From Lentzea pudingi (GTDB lineage Bacteria; Actinomycetota; Actinomycetes; Mycobacteriales; Pseudonocardiaceae), in assembly GCF_014646255.1 (NCBI RefSeq), contig NZ_BMNC01000012.1:124001-188000 (forward strand): a stretch of 64,000 nt of DNA, written 5' to 3'. A program made the translations under genes and the position numbers. Within the stretch, counting starts at the first letter, position 1, and every line of letters starts with the position of its first letter. Of the stretch, positions 27,767 to 37,637 are shown piece after piece. A model generated the notes under the pieces. That model did not search any database and was not told the origin of the DNA. It was given only the letters and a program-made list of their open reading frames with translations.

Positions 27767-28429
27767 TCACGTGGCGAGCCGGTAGCCCACTCCCCTGACC
27801 GTCTCGATCCTGACGTGGCCGCCGAGCTTGCTCCTGAGCGCCGCGATGTGCGTGTCCAGCGTCCGTGACGGCGCCTCCCAGTGCGCCTGCCACACCTGGT
27901 CCACGATGAAGTCGCGGCTCACCACCTCGCCCTTGCGGGCCGCGAGGAGAGCGAGCAGATCGAACTCCTTGCGGGTCAACGACAGCGGCTCACCGTCCAA
28001 AGTGGCGGCACGCGTCGAGGCGGTGATCCGCAGTGGACCGATCTGGAGCGGCCCCTCGGCCTCCGGCTCGGCGCGGTGCGCGCGCGTCCTCCTGAGGACG
28101 GCCTCGATCCGGGCGAGGAGCTCGGACGTGCCGAACGGCTTCACCACGTAGTCGTCGGCCCCCGCGCGCAGGCCCAGCACGCGTTCACGTTCCTCGCCGC
28201 GTGCGGTCACCGTGATGACGGCGGTGCCCGGACGGTGCCGCAACTCGCGCAGCACGTCCAGGCCGTCACCGTCGGGCAGACCGAGGTCGAGCAACACCAC
28301 GTCGGCGGGTGCGGCACGCAGCGCGTCGGCGGCCGTGGCCACCCGATGCACCTCGTAGCCCGCGTGCCGCAGCGCGGTCAGCAGGCCTCGGGCCACCCGG
28401 TCGTCATCCTCGACGACGAGCACGCGCAA
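27767..28429 (-). CDS. OmpR family response regulator
   Basis: A 220-residue regulator. The receiver domain has the acidic pocket VVEDDDR at residues 5-11, phospho-acceptor Asp about 48 in VVLLDLGLPDGDG, and the conserved Lys in YVVKPFGTSELLARI. The C-terminal winged helix (about 130-220) has LTRKEFDLLALLAARKGEVVSRDFIVDQVW and RTLDTHIAALRSKLG. It starts 3 bp after the lgt stop and is followed by the sensor kinase gene, so lgt, regulator and kinase look like one transcription unit. Confidence 0.93.
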   Translation of the reverse strand: MRVLVVEDDDRVARGLLTALRHAGYEVHRVATAADALRAAPADVVLLDLGLPDGDGLDVLRELRHRPGTAVITVTARGEERERVLGLRAGADDYVVKPFGTSELLARIEAVLRRTRAHRAEPEAEGPLQIGPLRITASTRAATLDGEPLSLTRKEFDLLALLAARKGEVVSRDFIVDQVWQAHWEAPSRTLDTHIAALRSKLGGHVRIETVRGVGYRLAT

Positions 28430-28432
28430 GGT

Positions 28433-29491
28433 TCACTCCGGTTTGACGGACTCCGGGGAGCCCTTCTTGTCCTTCTCGGCGACGTCCGCGGCAGGCACTT
28501 CTTCCGCGGCCTCGGTGGTCTCGTCGGTGGTGGTGTCGTCGGTGGTGGTCTCGTCGGTCAGCGGCCTGAGCGACGATGTCGATGACTCGGGCAACGGCGA
28601 TTCCGAGGTCGCGTCGGTGCGTCGCAACGCGGCGACGTCCTCACGGTCACCTCGCGACCTGGCGATGACGAAGTACGCGACCGCCCCGAAGAACACGATC
28701 GCCGACACGAACACGTTGACGCGCGTGCCGAAGACCAGCGTCGCCTCGTCGGTGCGCATGAGCTCGATCCAGAACCGGCCGGCCGTGTAACCCGCGACGT
28801 ACAGCGCGAACACGCGCCCGTGGCCGAGCCGGAACTTCCGGTCCGCCCACACGATCAGCAGAGCGACACCGACGTTCCACAGCAGTTCGTAGAGGAACGT
28901 CGGGTGCACGACCTGGATCGGCGTGTGGTCGATGGCGACACCGGCCAGCGCGTCCTCACGACCCTCGGGCGTGACCCGGCGGTAGATCTCGAGCCCCCAC
29001 GGCAGCGTCGTGTCGCCACCGTAGAGCTCCTGGTTGAAGTAGTTGCCGAGCCGCCCGATGGCCTGCGCCACGACGATGCCGGGCGCGAGCGCGTCGGCCA
29101 TCGCGGGCAGCGGGATGCCCCGGCGCCGGCACCCGATCCACGCACCGACGGCACCGAGCGCGATCGCACCCCAGATGCCGAGGCCGCCGTTCCAGATCTC
29201 CAGCGCCGCGAGCGGGTCCTTGCCCGGCCCGAAGTACTTCTGGTTATCGGTGATGACGTGGTACAGCCGACCGCCGACGAGGCCGAACGGAACGGCCCAC
29301 ACGGCGATGTCGGTGACCTCGCCCTTGATGCCGCCGCGAGCGACCCAGCGGCGCTCACCCCACCAGATGGCGACGATGATGCCGGCGATGATGCACAGCG
29401 CATAGGCCCTGATGGGGAGCGGACCGAGGTGCCACACACCTTGGTCGGGACTCGGGATCGTGGCCAGAAGGGCGTCCAACACGGCGCCCAC
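28433..29491 (-). CDS. lgt: Prolipoprotein diacylglyceryl transferase
   Basis: Transfers diacylglycerol from phosphatidylglycerol to the lipobox Cys of prelipoproteins at the membrane. The GTG at 29491 gives about 352 residues with seven membrane segments. The Lgt signature [14 protein letters not shown] is present, together with [12 protein letters not shown] and [12 protein letters not shown]. The last 55 or so residues are a soluble Thr/Asp/Glu-rich tail ([18 protein letters not shown]), longer than in enteric Lgt but common in actinobacteria. In the order of this genome it follows trpA, although two genes and a terminator lie between. The frame is open far upstream, but that part is low-quality sequence antisense to the monooxygenase gene. 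Confidence 0.93.
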   Translation of the reverse strand: MGAVLDALLATIPSPDQGVWHLGPLPIRAYALCIIAGIIVAIWWGERRWVARGGIKGEVTDIAVWAVPFGLVGGRLYHVITDNQKYFGPGKDPLAALEIWNGGLGIWGAIALGAVGAWIGCRRRGIPLPAMADALAPGIVVAQAIGRLGNYFNQELYGGDTTLPWGLEIYRRVTPEGREDALAGVAIDHTPIQVVHPTFLYELLWNVGVALLIVWADRKFRLGHGRVFALYVAGYTAGRFWIELMRTDEATLVFGTRVNVFVSAIVFFGAVAYFVIARSRGDREDVAALRRTDATSESPLPESSTSSLRPLTDETTTDDTTTDETTEAAEEVPAADVAEKDKKGSPESVKPE

Positions 29492-29609
29492 CGTACCGGT
29501 CGCCCTGTGAGCGCCTCGTGGGGACGCTCGATCGTTATCCGATCCTCGGCTCGGCGGCCCCGAGCCGAGATACTCGAACGCGGCTCGGCGGACTCGGGAA
29601 AGGGCGTAC

Positions 29610-30758
29610 ATGACGGTCCTGGTGGTCGGCGGCGGCATCGGCGGACTGGCGGCGGCGGTCGGGCTCGCCCGAGCCGGGCAGCACGTCACGGTGCTCGAGT
29701 CCGCGGTGGCGTTCGAGGAGATCGGCGCCGGAATCCAGGTCGGGCCCAACGGGTTCCGCATGCTCGACGCGCTGGGCGTGGGTGCCGCTGTGCGCGCCCG
29801 GGCCGTGCACGTGGACGAGGGACGCCTGCGCTGCGGGGTCTCCGGGCGGCTGATCGCCGCGCTGCCGTTCGACGAGGGCTTCCAGCGCCGGTTCGGCACC
29901 TATGCGGTGGTGCACCGCAACGACGTGCTCGCGCCGTTGCTCGACGCCTGTCGCGGTGAGGAGCGGGTCGACCTCCGGGTGGACAGCGGCGTGGAGTCGT
30001 ACGCGCAGGACGCCGACGGTGTCACGGCGGTGCTGCGGTCAGGTGACCTCGTGCGCGGGACGGCCCTCGTCGGTGCGGACGGGTTGCGGTCGGTGGTGCG
30101 GCGGCAACTCGTGGGCGACGGGGAACCGCCGGTGTCCGGACACACGACCTTCCGCGCGGTCATCCCGGCTCACACCGTGCCGCGGTCGTTGAAGGACAAC
30201 GTCGTCACGCTCTGGGCGGGGCCGCGCTACCACGTCGTCTGGTACGTGATCGCCGGTGGACGGTTCGTGAACCTCGTGGCCACCACCGACAACGGCGCGA
30301 CGGAACCCATGACCGGCAAGCCCGTCGAGACCGCCGAGGTGCTGCGGCACTTCACGCCGTTGTGCGAGGACGCGGCTCGGATCATGTCGCTCGCTCGCGA
30401 GTGGCGGGCGTGGGTGCTGTGCGACCGCCCGCCGATCACGACCTGGCAGGACTCCCGCGTGGTGCTGCTCGGCGACGCCGCCCACCCCGTGCTGCAGTAC
30501 GCCGCGCAGGGCGCCTGCCAGGCGTTGGAGGACGCCGTGTGCCTCTCGTCCGTCTTCGACCCCCAGGACGTGGGCGGCTCTTTCGCGCGGTATGTGGCGC
30601 TCCGCTCGGAGCGGACCGCGCGCGTCCACCACGTCTCACGGTTGATGGGCCGGGAGGTCTACCACCCTGCCGGGGAGGCCGCTGCGGCCCGTGACGCGAT
30701 GTTCGCCTCGTGGACCGCGGCCGACCTGCACGAACGGCTGGAGTGGCTCTACGGCTAG
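29610..30758 (+). CDS. FAD-dependent aromatic-type monooxygenase
   Basis: A 382-residue group A flavoprotein monooxygenase, most like 3-hydroxybenzoate/salicylate hydroxylases. The N-terminal FAD fold has [19 protein letters not shown] (residues 5-23), and the DG motif is [19 protein letters not shown] near residue 155. The second FAD motif is [26 protein letters not shown] near residue 285. It would use NAD(P)H and O2 to hydroxylate a small ring compound; the substrate is unknown. It is divergent from lgt, with no partner aromatic pathway genes in view. The ATG at 29610 opens directly on the nucleotide-binding strand. Confidence 0.87.
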   Translation: MTVLVVGGGIGGLAAAVGLARAGQHVTVLESAVAFEEIGAGIQVGPNGFRMLDALGVGAAVRARAVHVDEGRLRCGVSGRLIAALPFDEGFQRRFGTYAVVHRNDVLAPLLDACRGEERVDLRVDSGVESYAQDADGVTAVLRSGDLVRGTALVGADGLRSVVRRQLVGDGEPPVSGHTTFRAVIPAHTVPRSLKDNVVTLWAGPRYHVVWYVIAGGRFVNLVATTDNGATEPMTGKPVETAEVLRHFTPLCEDAARIMSLAREWRAWVLCDRPPITTWQDSRVVLLGDAAHPVLQYAAQGACQALEDAVCLSSVFDPQDVGGSFARYVALRSERTARVHHVSRLMGREVYHPAGEAAAARDAMFASWTAADLHERLEWLYG

Positions 30759-31321
30759 GAGGCCAGCTCGAGCGTGACCGGGAACGGCCGTTCGAAGGTC
30801 AGCACGCCTGCCTCGCTGCGCGCGAGCTCGACGTACTCCCCTTCTTCGAGCTCGAACAACGTCGCCTTGGGAACTTGCTGGGCCGGATCGATGATCAGGT
30901 AGTAGGAGATACCGGCTTCCGCGTACACCTGGCGCTTGAGCACCAGGTCGTTCACCTTGGTGCTCCGGGAGAGCACCTCGCCGATGAGGAGCACGTCCGC
31001 CGCCGGCACGGTCAGGCCCTTCGCGCCTCGCTTCTTCAGCACCGTGAAGTCCGGGATGAAGAGCCGATCGCCGTCGAACTGGACGTTCAGCTCGATCGTG
31101 GTCTCGAGCTCCTTCGGGCACGCACCGCGCAACGAGTAGGACGCCTCGAACACCAAGCGCTGGTGCAAGGCGTTCCCCATCGGGCTCACGTGCAGCATCC
31201 CGTCGAGGAGTTCGATGCGTTGGCTGTTGTCCTCCGGCAAGGCGAGGACATCCTCGATCGTCCACGGCCCTTCATGAGCGGGCAGCAGGACGTCGGGTCG
31301 AGCTTCGGCTGGCGCCGCCAC
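30755..31321 (-). CDS. Uma2 family (DUF820) PD-(D/E)XK-fold protein, second copy
   Basis: A 188-residue Uma2/DUF820 protein. Fold elements are RIELLDGMLHVSPMGNALHQRLVF, IPDFTVLKKRG, VLLIGEVLSRSTKVNDLVLKRQVYAEAGISYYLIID and a strand-rich C-terminus. The GTG start at 31321 has a strong GGAGGTGAT ribosome-binding site. It overlaps the end of the monooxygenase gene by 4 bp on the opposite strand. It is only a distant relative of the Uma2 gene at 4001-4558, so this is not a recent duplication. The function is unknown. Confidence 0.85.
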   Translation of the reverse strand: MAAPAEARPDVLLPAHEGPWTIEDVLALPEDNSQRIELLDGMLHVSPMGNALHQRLVFEASYSLRGACPKELETTIELNVQFDGDRLFIPDFTVLKKRGAKGLTVPAADVLLIGEVLSRSTKVNDLVLKRQVYAEAGISYYLIIDPAQQVPKATLFELEEGEYVELARSEAGVLTFERPFPVTLELAS

Positions 31322-31661
31322 TGGGCATCACCTCCGTTGACCGCCTGCGCACCACCAGTGTGGCACGCCAGGCGAATGGCTGGGTTGTGCATGAGTCCAC
31401 GATCGCAGGTCAGAACGACGGTCAAAGGGGGTTTTGACCCAACCGAACCAGGATTCACTCGATCAGGTGTTCGAATCCATGTCATGCTCTTGGAGGAAAG
31501 TCAACGACTCCGATCGGAGGCAGAGGCTCACCACAACTTCATACTCGCCATCCCGACAACCACTCAATGGCGAGCACGGTGTTCGACCTCGTGAAAGCAA
31601 TTCCGCGCCACCCGACAACCAAAGTCGGGGCCGTCGCTGCAGAGGCGGCTTCGTCGAGCAC
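31322..31661. other. Intergenic region between the Uma2 gene and the trp terminator
   Basis: About 340 bp with no credible gene on either strand. Short frames here lack conserved features, and I find no tRNA cloverleaf despite the somewhat lower GC. It probably holds the promoter of the Uma2 gene. Confidence 0.4.
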
Positions 31662-31696
31662 AAACCAAAACCGCCCGGCCAGCAGGCCGAGCGGCT
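31662..31696 (-). terminator. Rho-independent terminator of the trp operon
   Basis: On the minus strand, 20 nt after the trpA stop, CCGCTCGGCC and GGCCGGGCGG form a near-perfect 10-bp stem (one G-U) around a TGCT loop. They are followed by TTTTGGTTT. This is the only hairpin in the window with a clear U-rich tail. Confidence 0.85.
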
Positions 31697-31715
31697 TCAC
31701 CGAACGAAGGGAGGT

Positions 31716-32507
31716 TCAGACCGTCGCAGGAGCCGATCGCACGCCCTTGGCGAGGTCCGCGGCCAGCGCGCGCACCGCGGCGTCGCTCTCGCCCGCGGCC
31801 GACACGAACGCCGACCCGACGATGACGCCGTCCGCGAACCCGGCGATCTCGGCGGCCTGCGCACCGGAGCGCACACCCAGCCCGACGCCGATCGGCAGCG
31901 TGGTGTGCTCCCGAACCCGCGCGACGAGCGCGGGAGCGGCGGACGACACGACGTCACGGGCGCCCGTGACGCCCATGACCGCGGTGGCGTAGAGGAAGCC
32001 GGACGAGGCACGCGCGGTCATCGCGATGCGCTCCTCGGTCGACGACGGCGCCACCAGGAAGGTCCGGTCGAGGCCGTGCGCCTCGGACGCGGCCATCCAG
32101 TCCTCGGCCTCGTCCGGGACGAGGTCGGGCGTGATGATGCCGAGCCCACCGGCCGCGGCCAGGTCACGCGCGAACGCGTCCACGCCGTAGCGCAGCACCG
32201 GGTTCCAGTACGTCATGACGACCGCACGCCCACCGGCGTCGGAGACAGCAGCCACCACGTCGAACAGGTCGCGCACGCGGAAGCCCGCGGACAGCGCCTG
32301 CTCGGCGGCGGCCTGGATCGTCGGGCCGTCCATCACCGGGTCGGAGAACGGCAGGCCGACCTCGACCAGGTCACACCCGGACTCGACCATCGAACGGAGG
32401 TGGTCCTTCGATCCCTCGATCGTGGGGAAACCCGCGGGCAGGTAGCCGATCAGCGCGGCGCGCGACTCGGCCTTCGCGGCGGCGAACACGTCGGACAACG
32501 TCGACAT
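31716..32507 (-). CDS. trpA: Tryptophan synthase alpha subunit
   Basis: Cleaves indole-3-glycerol phosphate to indole, which is channelled to TrpB. The 263-residue TIM barrel has the catalytic Glu in DLVEVGLPFSDP and the catalytic Asp in the adjoining FSDPVMDGPTIQAAAEQAL. Phosphate-binding GVTGARDVVSSAAP and the C-terminal GLGVRSGAQAAEIAGFADGVIVGSAFV are also present. Its ATG shares one base with the trpB stop (TGATG), showing translational coupling. It is the last trp gene, with a terminator 20 nt beyond its stop. Confidence 0.96.
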   Translation of the reverse strand: MSTLSDVFAAAKAESRAALIGYLPAGFPTIEGSKDHLRSMVESGCDLVEVGLPFSDPVMDGPTIQAAAEQALSAGFRVRDLFDVVAAVSDAGGRAVVMTYWNPVLRYGVDAFARDLAAAGGLGIITPDLVPDEAEDWMAASEAHGLDRTFLVAPSSTEERIAMTARASSGFLYATAVMGVTGARDVVSSAAPALVARVREHTTLPIGVGLGVRSGAQAAEIAGFADGVIVGSAFVSAAGESDAAVRALAADLAKGVRSAPATV

Positions 32508-33727
32508 CAGGCCTGTCCCCCGTCAGCGAGGCCGAAGTACTTCACGGCCGTGTCCATGTCCTTGTCACCGCGGCCGGAGAGGTTCACGACCAGGAGTCCG
32601 TCCGGTCCGAGCGATGGTCCGAGCTTCAGCGCGCCCGCGAGCGCGTGCGAGGACTCGATCGCCGGGATGATGCCCTCGGTGCGCGAGAGCAGCGCGAACG
32701 CCTCCATGGCCTCGGCGTCGGTGACCGGGAAGTACTCAGCGCGGCCGATGTCCTTCAGGTGCGAGTGCTCCGGACCCACGCCGGGGTAGTCGAGACCGGC
32801 GGAGATCGAGTGCGCCTCGGTGATCTGGCCGTCGTCGTCCTGCATGACGTACGACATCGCGCCGTGCAGCGAGCCGGGCGTGCCGGCCGTCAGCGTCGCG
32901 CCGTGGCTGCCGCTGTCGAGGCCGGAACCGCCGGGCTCGACACCGACCAGGCGGACGTCCGCGTCGTCGATGAAGCCGTGGAAGATGCCGATCGCGTTCG
33001 AGCCGCCACCGACACAGGCGACGACGGCGTCGGGCAGGCGGCCCGCCTTCTCGAGGATCTGCTCGCGCGCCTCGATGCCGATGACCCGGTGGAAGTCGCG
33101 GACCATCAGCGGGAACGGGTGCGGGCCGGCTGCCGTGCCGAGCAGGTAGTGCGTCTCGTCGACGTTGGCGACCCAGTCGCGCAACGCGTCGTTGATCGCG
33201 TCCTTCAGGGTGCGCGACCCGGACTTCACCGGGATGACCTCGGCACCCAGCAGGCGCATGCGGGCGACGTTGAGCGCCTGGCGCTCGGTGTCGACCTCGC
33301 CCATGTAGACGACGCAGTCGAGGCCGAGGAGCGCGCACGCGGTCGCCGTCGCCACGCCGTGCTGGCCGGCGCCGGTCTCCGCGATCACGCGCTGCTTGCC
33401 CATGCGCTTGGTCAGCAACGCCTGGCCGAGCACGTTGTTGATCTTGTGTGAACCCGTGTGGTTGAGGTCCTCGCGCTTGAGCCACACCCGTGTGCCGGCG
33501 TGCTCCGCGAACTTCGGGGCCTCGGTCAGCAGGGACGGACGGCCCGCGAAGTCGCGCAGGAGGCGCTTGAACTCGTTCACGAACTCCGGGTCGAGCCGCG
33601 CCTTGTCGTACTCGGTGGCCAGCTCGTCCACCGCGGCGATCAGGGCCTCCGGGACGAACCGGCCGCCCCACGGACCGAAATGGCCACGTGCGTCGGGATC
33701 ATGCGGGGTGGGCGTGAACTGGCCCAT
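32507..33727 (-). CDS. trpB: Tryptophan synthase beta subunit
   Basis: PLP enzyme joining indole and serine to make tryptophan. The 406-residue protein has the PLP-lysine signature [20 protein letters not shown] near residue 90. Glu and Gln of the active site are in [20 protein letters not shown], and the phosphate loop is [15 protein letters not shown]. The start is ATG at 33727, 35 bp after the trpC stop. There is no trpX gene between trpC and trpB, unlike Streptomyces trpCXBA. The N-terminal [15 protein letters not shown] is typical of TrpB1. Confidence 0.96.
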   Translation of the reverse strand: MGQFTPTPHDPDARGHFGPWGGRFVPEALIAAVDELATEYDKARLDPEFVNEFKRLLRDFAGRPSLLTEAPKFAEHAGTRVWLKREDLNHTGSHKINNVLGQALLTKRMGKQRVIAETGAGQHGVATATACALLGLDCVVYMGEVDTERQALNVARMRLLGAEVIPVKSGSRTLKDAINDALRDWVANVDETHYLLGTAAGPHPFPLMVRDFHRVIGIEAREQILEKAGRLPDAVVACVGGGSNAIGIFHGFIDDADVRLVGVEPGGSGLDSGSHGATLTAGTPGSLHGAMSYVMQDDDGQITEAHSISAGLDYPGVGPEHSHLKDIGRAEYFPVTDAEAMEAFALLSRTEGIIPAIESSHALAGALKLGPSLGPDGLLVVNLSGRGDKDMDTAVKYFGLADGGQA

Positions 33728-33762
33728 CGGGTAGCTCCTCTAGCGCTTGGATCAACCGTGCC

Positions 33763-34572
33763 CTACCGGCTGGGCCGGGGGCACGCGGGGTGTGAGCCCG
33801 CGGTCACGAGCTTGTTCACGGCGGCCTTGGGGTCTCCGCTGGTCACCAGGCTTTCGCCGACGAGCACCGCGTCGGCACCCGCGCCGGCGTACGACATCAG
33901 GTCGCCGGGCCCGGTCACGCCCGACTCGGCGATCTTGATCGTCTCCGAGGGTAGTCCCGGAGCGATCCTGCCGAAAACGTCTTTGTCGACCTCCAGCGTG
34001 TGGAGGTTGCGCGCGTTCACCCCGATGACCGACGAACCCGCCTCCAGCGCACGGTCGGCCTCCTCGGCCGTGTGCACCTCGACGAGCGCCGTCATGCCGA
34101 GCGACTCGACCCGGTCGAGCAGCGACACCAGCGCGTTCTGCTCCAGCGCGGCCACGATCAGCAGCACCAGGTCCGCGCCGTGCATCCGGGCCTCGTGCAC
34201 CTGGTACGGCGACACGATGAAGTCCTTGCGCAGCAGCGGGATCTTCACCGCCCTGCGCACCGCGTCGAAGTCCGCCAGCGACCCGCCGAAGCGGCGCTGC
34301 TCGGTCAGCACGCTGATCACCGACGCGCCGCCCGCCTCGTACGCGGACGCGAGCTCGGCCGGCTCCGGGATCTCCGCCAGCGCGCCCTTTGAAGGGCTGC
34401 GGCGCTTGACCTCGGCGATGACGCCCACGTTCGGCCCGCGCAGCACCGACAGCACGTCGAGCGGCGGCGCGGACTTGGCCGCGCGCTCCTTCACGACGTC
34501 GAAGGGCAACTGGGCCTCGCGAGCGGCGAGATCCTCACGCACACCTTCGAGGATCGACTCGAGAACCGTCAC
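33763..34572 (-). CDS. trpC: Indole-3-glycerol phosphate synthase
   Basis: Closes the ring of carboxyphenylamino-deoxyribulose phosphate to indole-3-glycerol phosphate. The 269-residue TIM barrel has [15 protein letters not shown] (catalytic Glu and Lys near residue 54), [32 protein letters not shown] and [12 protein letters not shown]. The GTG start at 34572 has a GGAAGGGGA ribosome-binding site. No trpF is fused or adjacent; the PRA isomerase step is expected from PriA (40237-40968). A hairpin and a possible 16-codon leader frame with one Trp codon lie just upstream. Confidence 0.95.
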   Translation of the reverse strand: MTVLESILEGVREDLAAREAQLPFDVVKERAAKSAPPLDVLSVLRGPNVGVIAEVKRRSPSKGALAEIPEPAELASAYEAGGASVISVLTEQRRFGGSLADFDAVRRAVKIPLLRKDFIVSPYQVHEARMHGADLVLLIVAALEQNALVSLLDRVESLGMTALVEVHTAEEADRALEAGSSVIGVNARNLHTLEVDKDVFGRIAPGLPSETIKIAESGVTGPGDLMSYAGAGADAVLVGESLVTSGDPKAAVNKLVTAGSHPACPRPSR

Positions 34573-34591
34573 AGTGTTGTTCCCCTTCCCG

Positions 34592-34642
34592 CTACGGGGA
34601 TGCTAACCCCGGCGGAGTAACGCCCCAGCCACCGGGGTTCAT
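34592..34642 (-). CDS. Possible trpC leader peptide (16 codons)
   Basis: An ATG at 34642 with GGGGAC at good spacing encodes [16 protein letters not shown] and stops 19 bases before the trpC start. Codon 6 is Trp. Codons 2-5 lie inside the 5' arm of an 11-bp hairpin (34605-34639), so ribosome position could alter folding ahead of trpC. A single Trp codon is weak evidence for attenuation. Confidence 0.35.
   Translation of the reverse strand: MNPGGWGVTPPGLASP
34605..34639 (-). promoter_or_regulatory. Hairpin upstream of trpC, candidate attenuator
   Basis: AACCCCGGCGG (34605-34615) pairs with CCACCGGGGTT (34629-34639) with one mismatch across 11 positions; the loop is 13 nt. It overlaps the possible leader peptide and has no U-tract. 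It might be a translational or transcriptional attenuator, or only an intercistronic mRNA stabiliser. Confidence 0.4.
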
Positions 34643-34703
34643 GTGTCCCCGCAGCTAACCGAGGCCGTGCACGTGTCACATGCGGGAACGCGGATAATGA
34701 TCT

Positions 34704-35105
34704 TCACTCGTTCGAGATCGTCCCGCCGGGGCTCTTGTCGTCGGTCGGATCGTCCCCACGCTCCAACGCGCGCCACATGTCGGTCTCGGGGTCGTGCGCG
34801 CGGGCCTTCTGCCCGCCCATCCCGATCTTCGGCATCCGGGCCCCGAGAGCCACCAGGAGCACACCGACGGCCACCACGAGCACGCCGCCCGCGATGGCCA
34901 GCCAGTGGCCCGAGAACGCACCCGCGACGCCGACGACGACCAGCAGCGCGCCGAGGACCCGGCGCGCCACCCCGCTGAGCGCGACAGCCGCCGCGACGGC
35001 CGCGAGGCACAGCAACGCGATCGGCACCGAGCCGGCACCCCAGAAGGCACCCGCCGCGCTCACGAGCAGGAGCGCGGCGATCCACAGCGGCGAGCTAGCC
35101 CTCAA
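34704..35105 (-). CDS. Trp-operon-associated membrane protein (TIGR02234 type)
   Basis: A 133-residue membrane protein in the place of the trp-region conserved membrane protein found between trpE and trpC in many actinobacteria (the Rv1610 position). It has four hydrophobic segments ([68 protein letters not shown]). The soluble tail ends [20 protein letters not shown]. The start is assigned to the TTG at 35105, which overlaps the trpE stop by 11 bp and keeps the first membrane helix whole; a GTG at 35063 would cut into it. The function is unknown, possibly tryptophan transport. Confidence 0.8.
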   Translation of the reverse strand: MRASSPLWIAALLLVSAAGAFWGAGSVPIALLCLAAVAAAVALSGVARRVLGALLVVVGVAGAFSGHWLAIAGGVLVVAVGVLLVALGARMPKIGMGGQKARAHDPETDMWRALERGDDPTDDKSPGGTISNE

Positions 35106-36633
35106 CTGCCGGCGCCATCGTCTGGGCGGTCGCGATCGCGGCCAGCACCGCGCCCGCCTTGTTGAGGCACTCGTTGTCCTCGGCCAGCGGGTCGGAGTCG
35201 GCCACGATGCCGCCACCGGCCTGCACGTACGCCACCCCCTCGCGCACCAGGGCGGTGCGGATGGCGATGGCGGTGTCCGCGTCCCCGGCGAAGTCGAAGT
35301 AGCCGACGACGCCGCCGTAGAGGCCGCGGCGGGTGGGCTCCAGTTCCTCGATGAGCTCCATCGCGCGCGGCTTGGGCGCACCGGACAGCGTGCCGGCCGG
35401 GAAGCAGGCCGCGACCGCGTCGTAGGCCGTCTTGCCCTCGGCCAGCTCCCCGGTCACGGTCGACACGATGTGCATGACGTGGCTGTACCGCTCGACCTTG
35501 AAGAAGTCGACGACGTGCACCGAGCCGGGCTTGCAGACGCGGCCCAGGTCGTTGCGGCCGAGGTCGACGAGCATCAGGTGCTCGGCGCGTTCCTTGTGGT
35601 CCGCGAGGAGGTCCTTCTCGAGCAGGGCGTCCTCCTCGGGGTCCTCGCTGCGCCAGCGGGTGCCCGCGATCGGGTGGGTGGTCGCCTTGCCGTCGCGCAC
35701 CGTGACCAGCGACTCCGGGCTGGACCCGACGATGTCGAACCCGTCGAGGCGCAGCAGGTACATGTACGGGCTGGGGTTCGTCGCGCGCAGCACCCGGTAG
35801 ATGTCGAGCGCGTCGGCGTCCGTCTCGATCTCGAAGCGCTGCGACACGACAACCTGGAACGCCTCGCCCGCGCGGATGGCCTCCTTGGCCTTCTCGACGG
35901 CCGCGAAGTGCTCGGCCTGCGAGCGCCGGCGCCGGAACTCGGGCTTGGGCCGCGAGAACACGGCGGCCGTGGGCGGCGCGGGCGTGTGCAGCGCCGTCGT
36001 CATCTCGTCGAGGCGGCGCACGGCGTCGTCGTAGGCGGCGTCGACCCGTTCGGTCGAGTCGTCCCAGTTGATGGCGTTCGCGATGAGCGTGACGGTGCCC
36101 TCGTGGTGGTCCAGCGCGGCGAGGTCGGTCGCCAGCAGCATGACCAGCTCGGGGATCTTCAGGTCGTCCTCGGCGATGACGGGCAGCCGCTCCAGGCGCC
36201 GCACCGCGTCGTAGCCGATGTAGCCGACCATGCCGCCGGTCAGCGGGGGCATGCCGGGCAGCGGGTCGGTGCGCAGCACCTCGATGGTCTCGCGCAGGGC
36301 CTGCAGCGGGTCGCCGCCGTCGGGCAGGCCGACGGGCCGCGTGCCCGTCCAGAACGCCTCACCGCCGGTCGCCGTGAGCGCCGCCGTGGACCGCACGCCG
36401 ATGAACGACCAGCGCGACCAGGAGCGGCCGTTCTCCGCCGACTCGAAGAGGAACGTGCCCGGCTGGTTCGCCCCGAGCTTGCGGTACAGGCCGACCGGGG
36501 TCTCCGCGTCCGCGAGCAGCTTGCGGACCACCGGGATGACCCGGCGGTTGACCGCCAGCTCGCGGAACTCCTCACGCGTGGGGCTCACGGCCCCCAGACC
36601 AGCGGCGGCCACAGCCCCGATGACGCTCACCAT
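35095..36633 (-). CDS. trpE: Anthranilate synthase component I
   Basis: Makes anthranilate from chorismate with the TrpG glutaminase, which is not in this window. The 512-residue protein has the tryptophan-inhibition N-terminal region ([24 protein letters not shown]) and the chorismate-binding core. The core has [71 protein letters not shown], and [31 protein letters not shown]. The ATG at 36633 is chosen; the frame is open upstream only through the divergent TetR operator. A TetR gene reads away from it, with a palindrome between, so trpE may be under that repressor. Confidence 0.96.
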   Translation of the reverse strand: MVSVIGAVAAAGLGAVSPTREEFRELAVNRRVIPVVRKLLADAETPVGLYRKLGANQPGTFLFESAENGRSWSRWSFIGVRSTAALTATGGEAFWTGTRPVGLPDGGDPLQALRETIEVLRTDPLPGMPPLTGGMVGYIGYDAVRRLERLPVIAEDDLKIPELVMLLATDLAALDHHEGTVTLIANAINWDDSTERVDAAYDDAVRRLDEMTTALHTPAPPTAAVFSRPKPEFRRRRSQAEHFAAVEKAKEAIRAGEAFQVVVSQRFEIETDADALDIYRVLRATNPSPYMYLLRLDGFDIVGSSPESLVTVRDGKATTHPIAGTRWRSEDPEEDALLEKDLLADHKERAEHLMLVDLGRNDLGRVCKPGSVHVVDFFKVERYSHVMHIVSTVTGELAEGKTAYDAVAACFPAGTLSGAPKPRAMELIEELEPTRRGLYGGVVGYFDFAGDADTAIAIRTALVREGVAYVQAGGGIVADSDPLAEDNECLNKAGAVLAAIATAQTMAPAVEG

Positions 36634-36640
36634 GGCGTCA

Positions 36641-36668
36641 TTGTTGCATAAATTCAACAACTGTTGAA
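36641..36668. promoter_or_regulatory. Palindromic operator between trpE and tetR
   Basis: TTCAACA (36653-36659), 2-bp centre, TGTTGAA (36662-36668) is a perfect inverted repeat. A third half-site TTGTTG at 36641-36646 pairs with CAACAA (36655-36660) to form an overlapping second palindrome. CATAAA at 36648-36653 could be a -10 box for the TetR gene. The site overlaps both divergent promoters, the normal place for a TetR operator. Confidence 0.65.
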
Positions 36669-36670
36669 CT

Positions 36671-37282
36671 ATGACCCACGTGGAGCAAGTGAACCAGAAA
36701 CGCCGAGGCCGCCGCGCCGCGGGCGAGGACACCAAGGCCGCGCTCGTCGCAGCGGCCCGCGAGGTGTTCGTCGAGAAGGGCTACGACGGCGCCACGGTAC
36801 GCGCGATCGCCGCCAAGGCGGGCGTGGACGCCGCGATGGTCAACCACTGGTTCGGCGGCAAGGAGGGCCTGTTCGCCCAGTCCGTGCTGCAGCTCCCGTT
36901 CGACCCGGCCGAGATCCTCAAACGCCTGCTCGACGGCCCCGTCGAGCAGGCCGGCGAACGCATCGTCCGCACGTTCGTGACGGTCTGGGACGCGACCGGC
37001 GGCGGCACGTTCGCGGCGCTGATCCGCAGCGTCACCAGCCAGCCGGAGGTGGCGGGCGCGCTGAAGTCGTTCCTCGTCAACGCGATCTTCAAGAACGTGC
37101 TCGCCGAGATCGGCGCCGAGCAGCACGAGCTCAGGGCGACGCTGTGCGCGACGCAGATGGTCGGGCTCGGCATCGTCCGCTACGTCGTGCGCTTCGAACC
37201 GCTGGCGTCGACCGACGTCGAGACGGTGGTCAAGGCCATCGCGCCGAACATGCAGCGCTACCTCACCGGCGACCTCGACTAG
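36671..37282 (+). CDS. TetR family transcriptional regulator
   Basis: A 203-residue TetR regulator. The N-terminal HTH spans about residues 20-66 ([48 protein letters not shown]). The C-terminal ligand domain resembles the TetR_C_17-like group ([11 protein letters not shown]...[13 protein letters not shown]). It is divergent from trpE, with a perfect palindrome between the two starts, so autoregulation and control of trpE are plausible. Its 3' end stops 4 bp before convergent hisI. The effector is unknown; a tryptophan-related molecule is only a guess from position. Confidence 0.9.
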   Translation: MTHVEQVNQKRRGRRAAGEDTKAALVAAAREVFVEKGYDGATVRAIAAKAGVDAAMVNHWFGGKEGLFAQSVLQLPFDPAEILKRLLDGPVEQAGERIVRTFVTVWDATGGGTFAALIRSVTSQPEVAGALKSFLVNAIFKNVLAEIGAEQHELRATLCATQMVGLGIVRYVVRFEPLASTDVETVVKAIAPNMQRYLTGDLD

Positions 37283-37286
37283 GGCC

Positions 37287-37637
37287 TCACACGTCGGCGA
37301 GCAGCACCGTGGCGTCGAAGCACGTGCGGTCGCCCGTGTGGCAGGCGGCGCCGACCTGGTCGACGGTCAGCAGCAGCGTGTCACCGTCGCAGTCGAGCCT
37401 GACCTCGTGCACGTACTGGGTGTGCCCCGAGGTCTCGCCCTTCACCCACAGCTGCTGGCGGCTGCGCGAGTAGTACGTCGCGCGGCGGGTGGTGAGGGTG
37501 CGGTGCAGCGCCTCGTCGTCCATCCACGCGACCATGAGCACCTCGCCGGTGCCCCGCTGCTGGGCGACGGCGCAGACGAGACCGTCCGGCGTGCGCTTGA
37601 GGCGCTGGGACACAGCGGGATCGAGCGAAGCGCTCAA
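37287..37637 (-). CDS. hisI: Phosphoribosyl-AMP cyclohydrolase
   Basis: Third step of histidine synthesis, opening the purine ring of PR-AMP. The 116-residue stand-alone enzyme has the family motifs [44 protein letters not shown] and the zinc/magnesium residues in [30 protein letters not shown]. The hisE domain is not fused, as usual in actinobacteria. The start ATG overlaps the stop of the upstream small membrane gene by 4 bp (ATGA), so hisF, membrane gene and hisI form a tight unit. Confidence 0.95.
   Translation of the reverse strand: MSASLDPAVSQRLKRTPDGLVCAVAQQRGTGEVLMVAWMDDEALHRTLTTRRATYYSRSRQQLWVKGETSGHTQYVHEVRLDCDGDTLLLTVDQVGAACHTGDRTCFDATVLLADV

Noticed and set aside
31434-31663. Possible tRNA gene or transposase remnant in the gap before trpA
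   Set aside because: A GGTGTTCGAATCC-like stretch resembles a T-arm, but no acceptor stem or anticodon arm can be paired; no transposase motifs or terminal repeats are seen.
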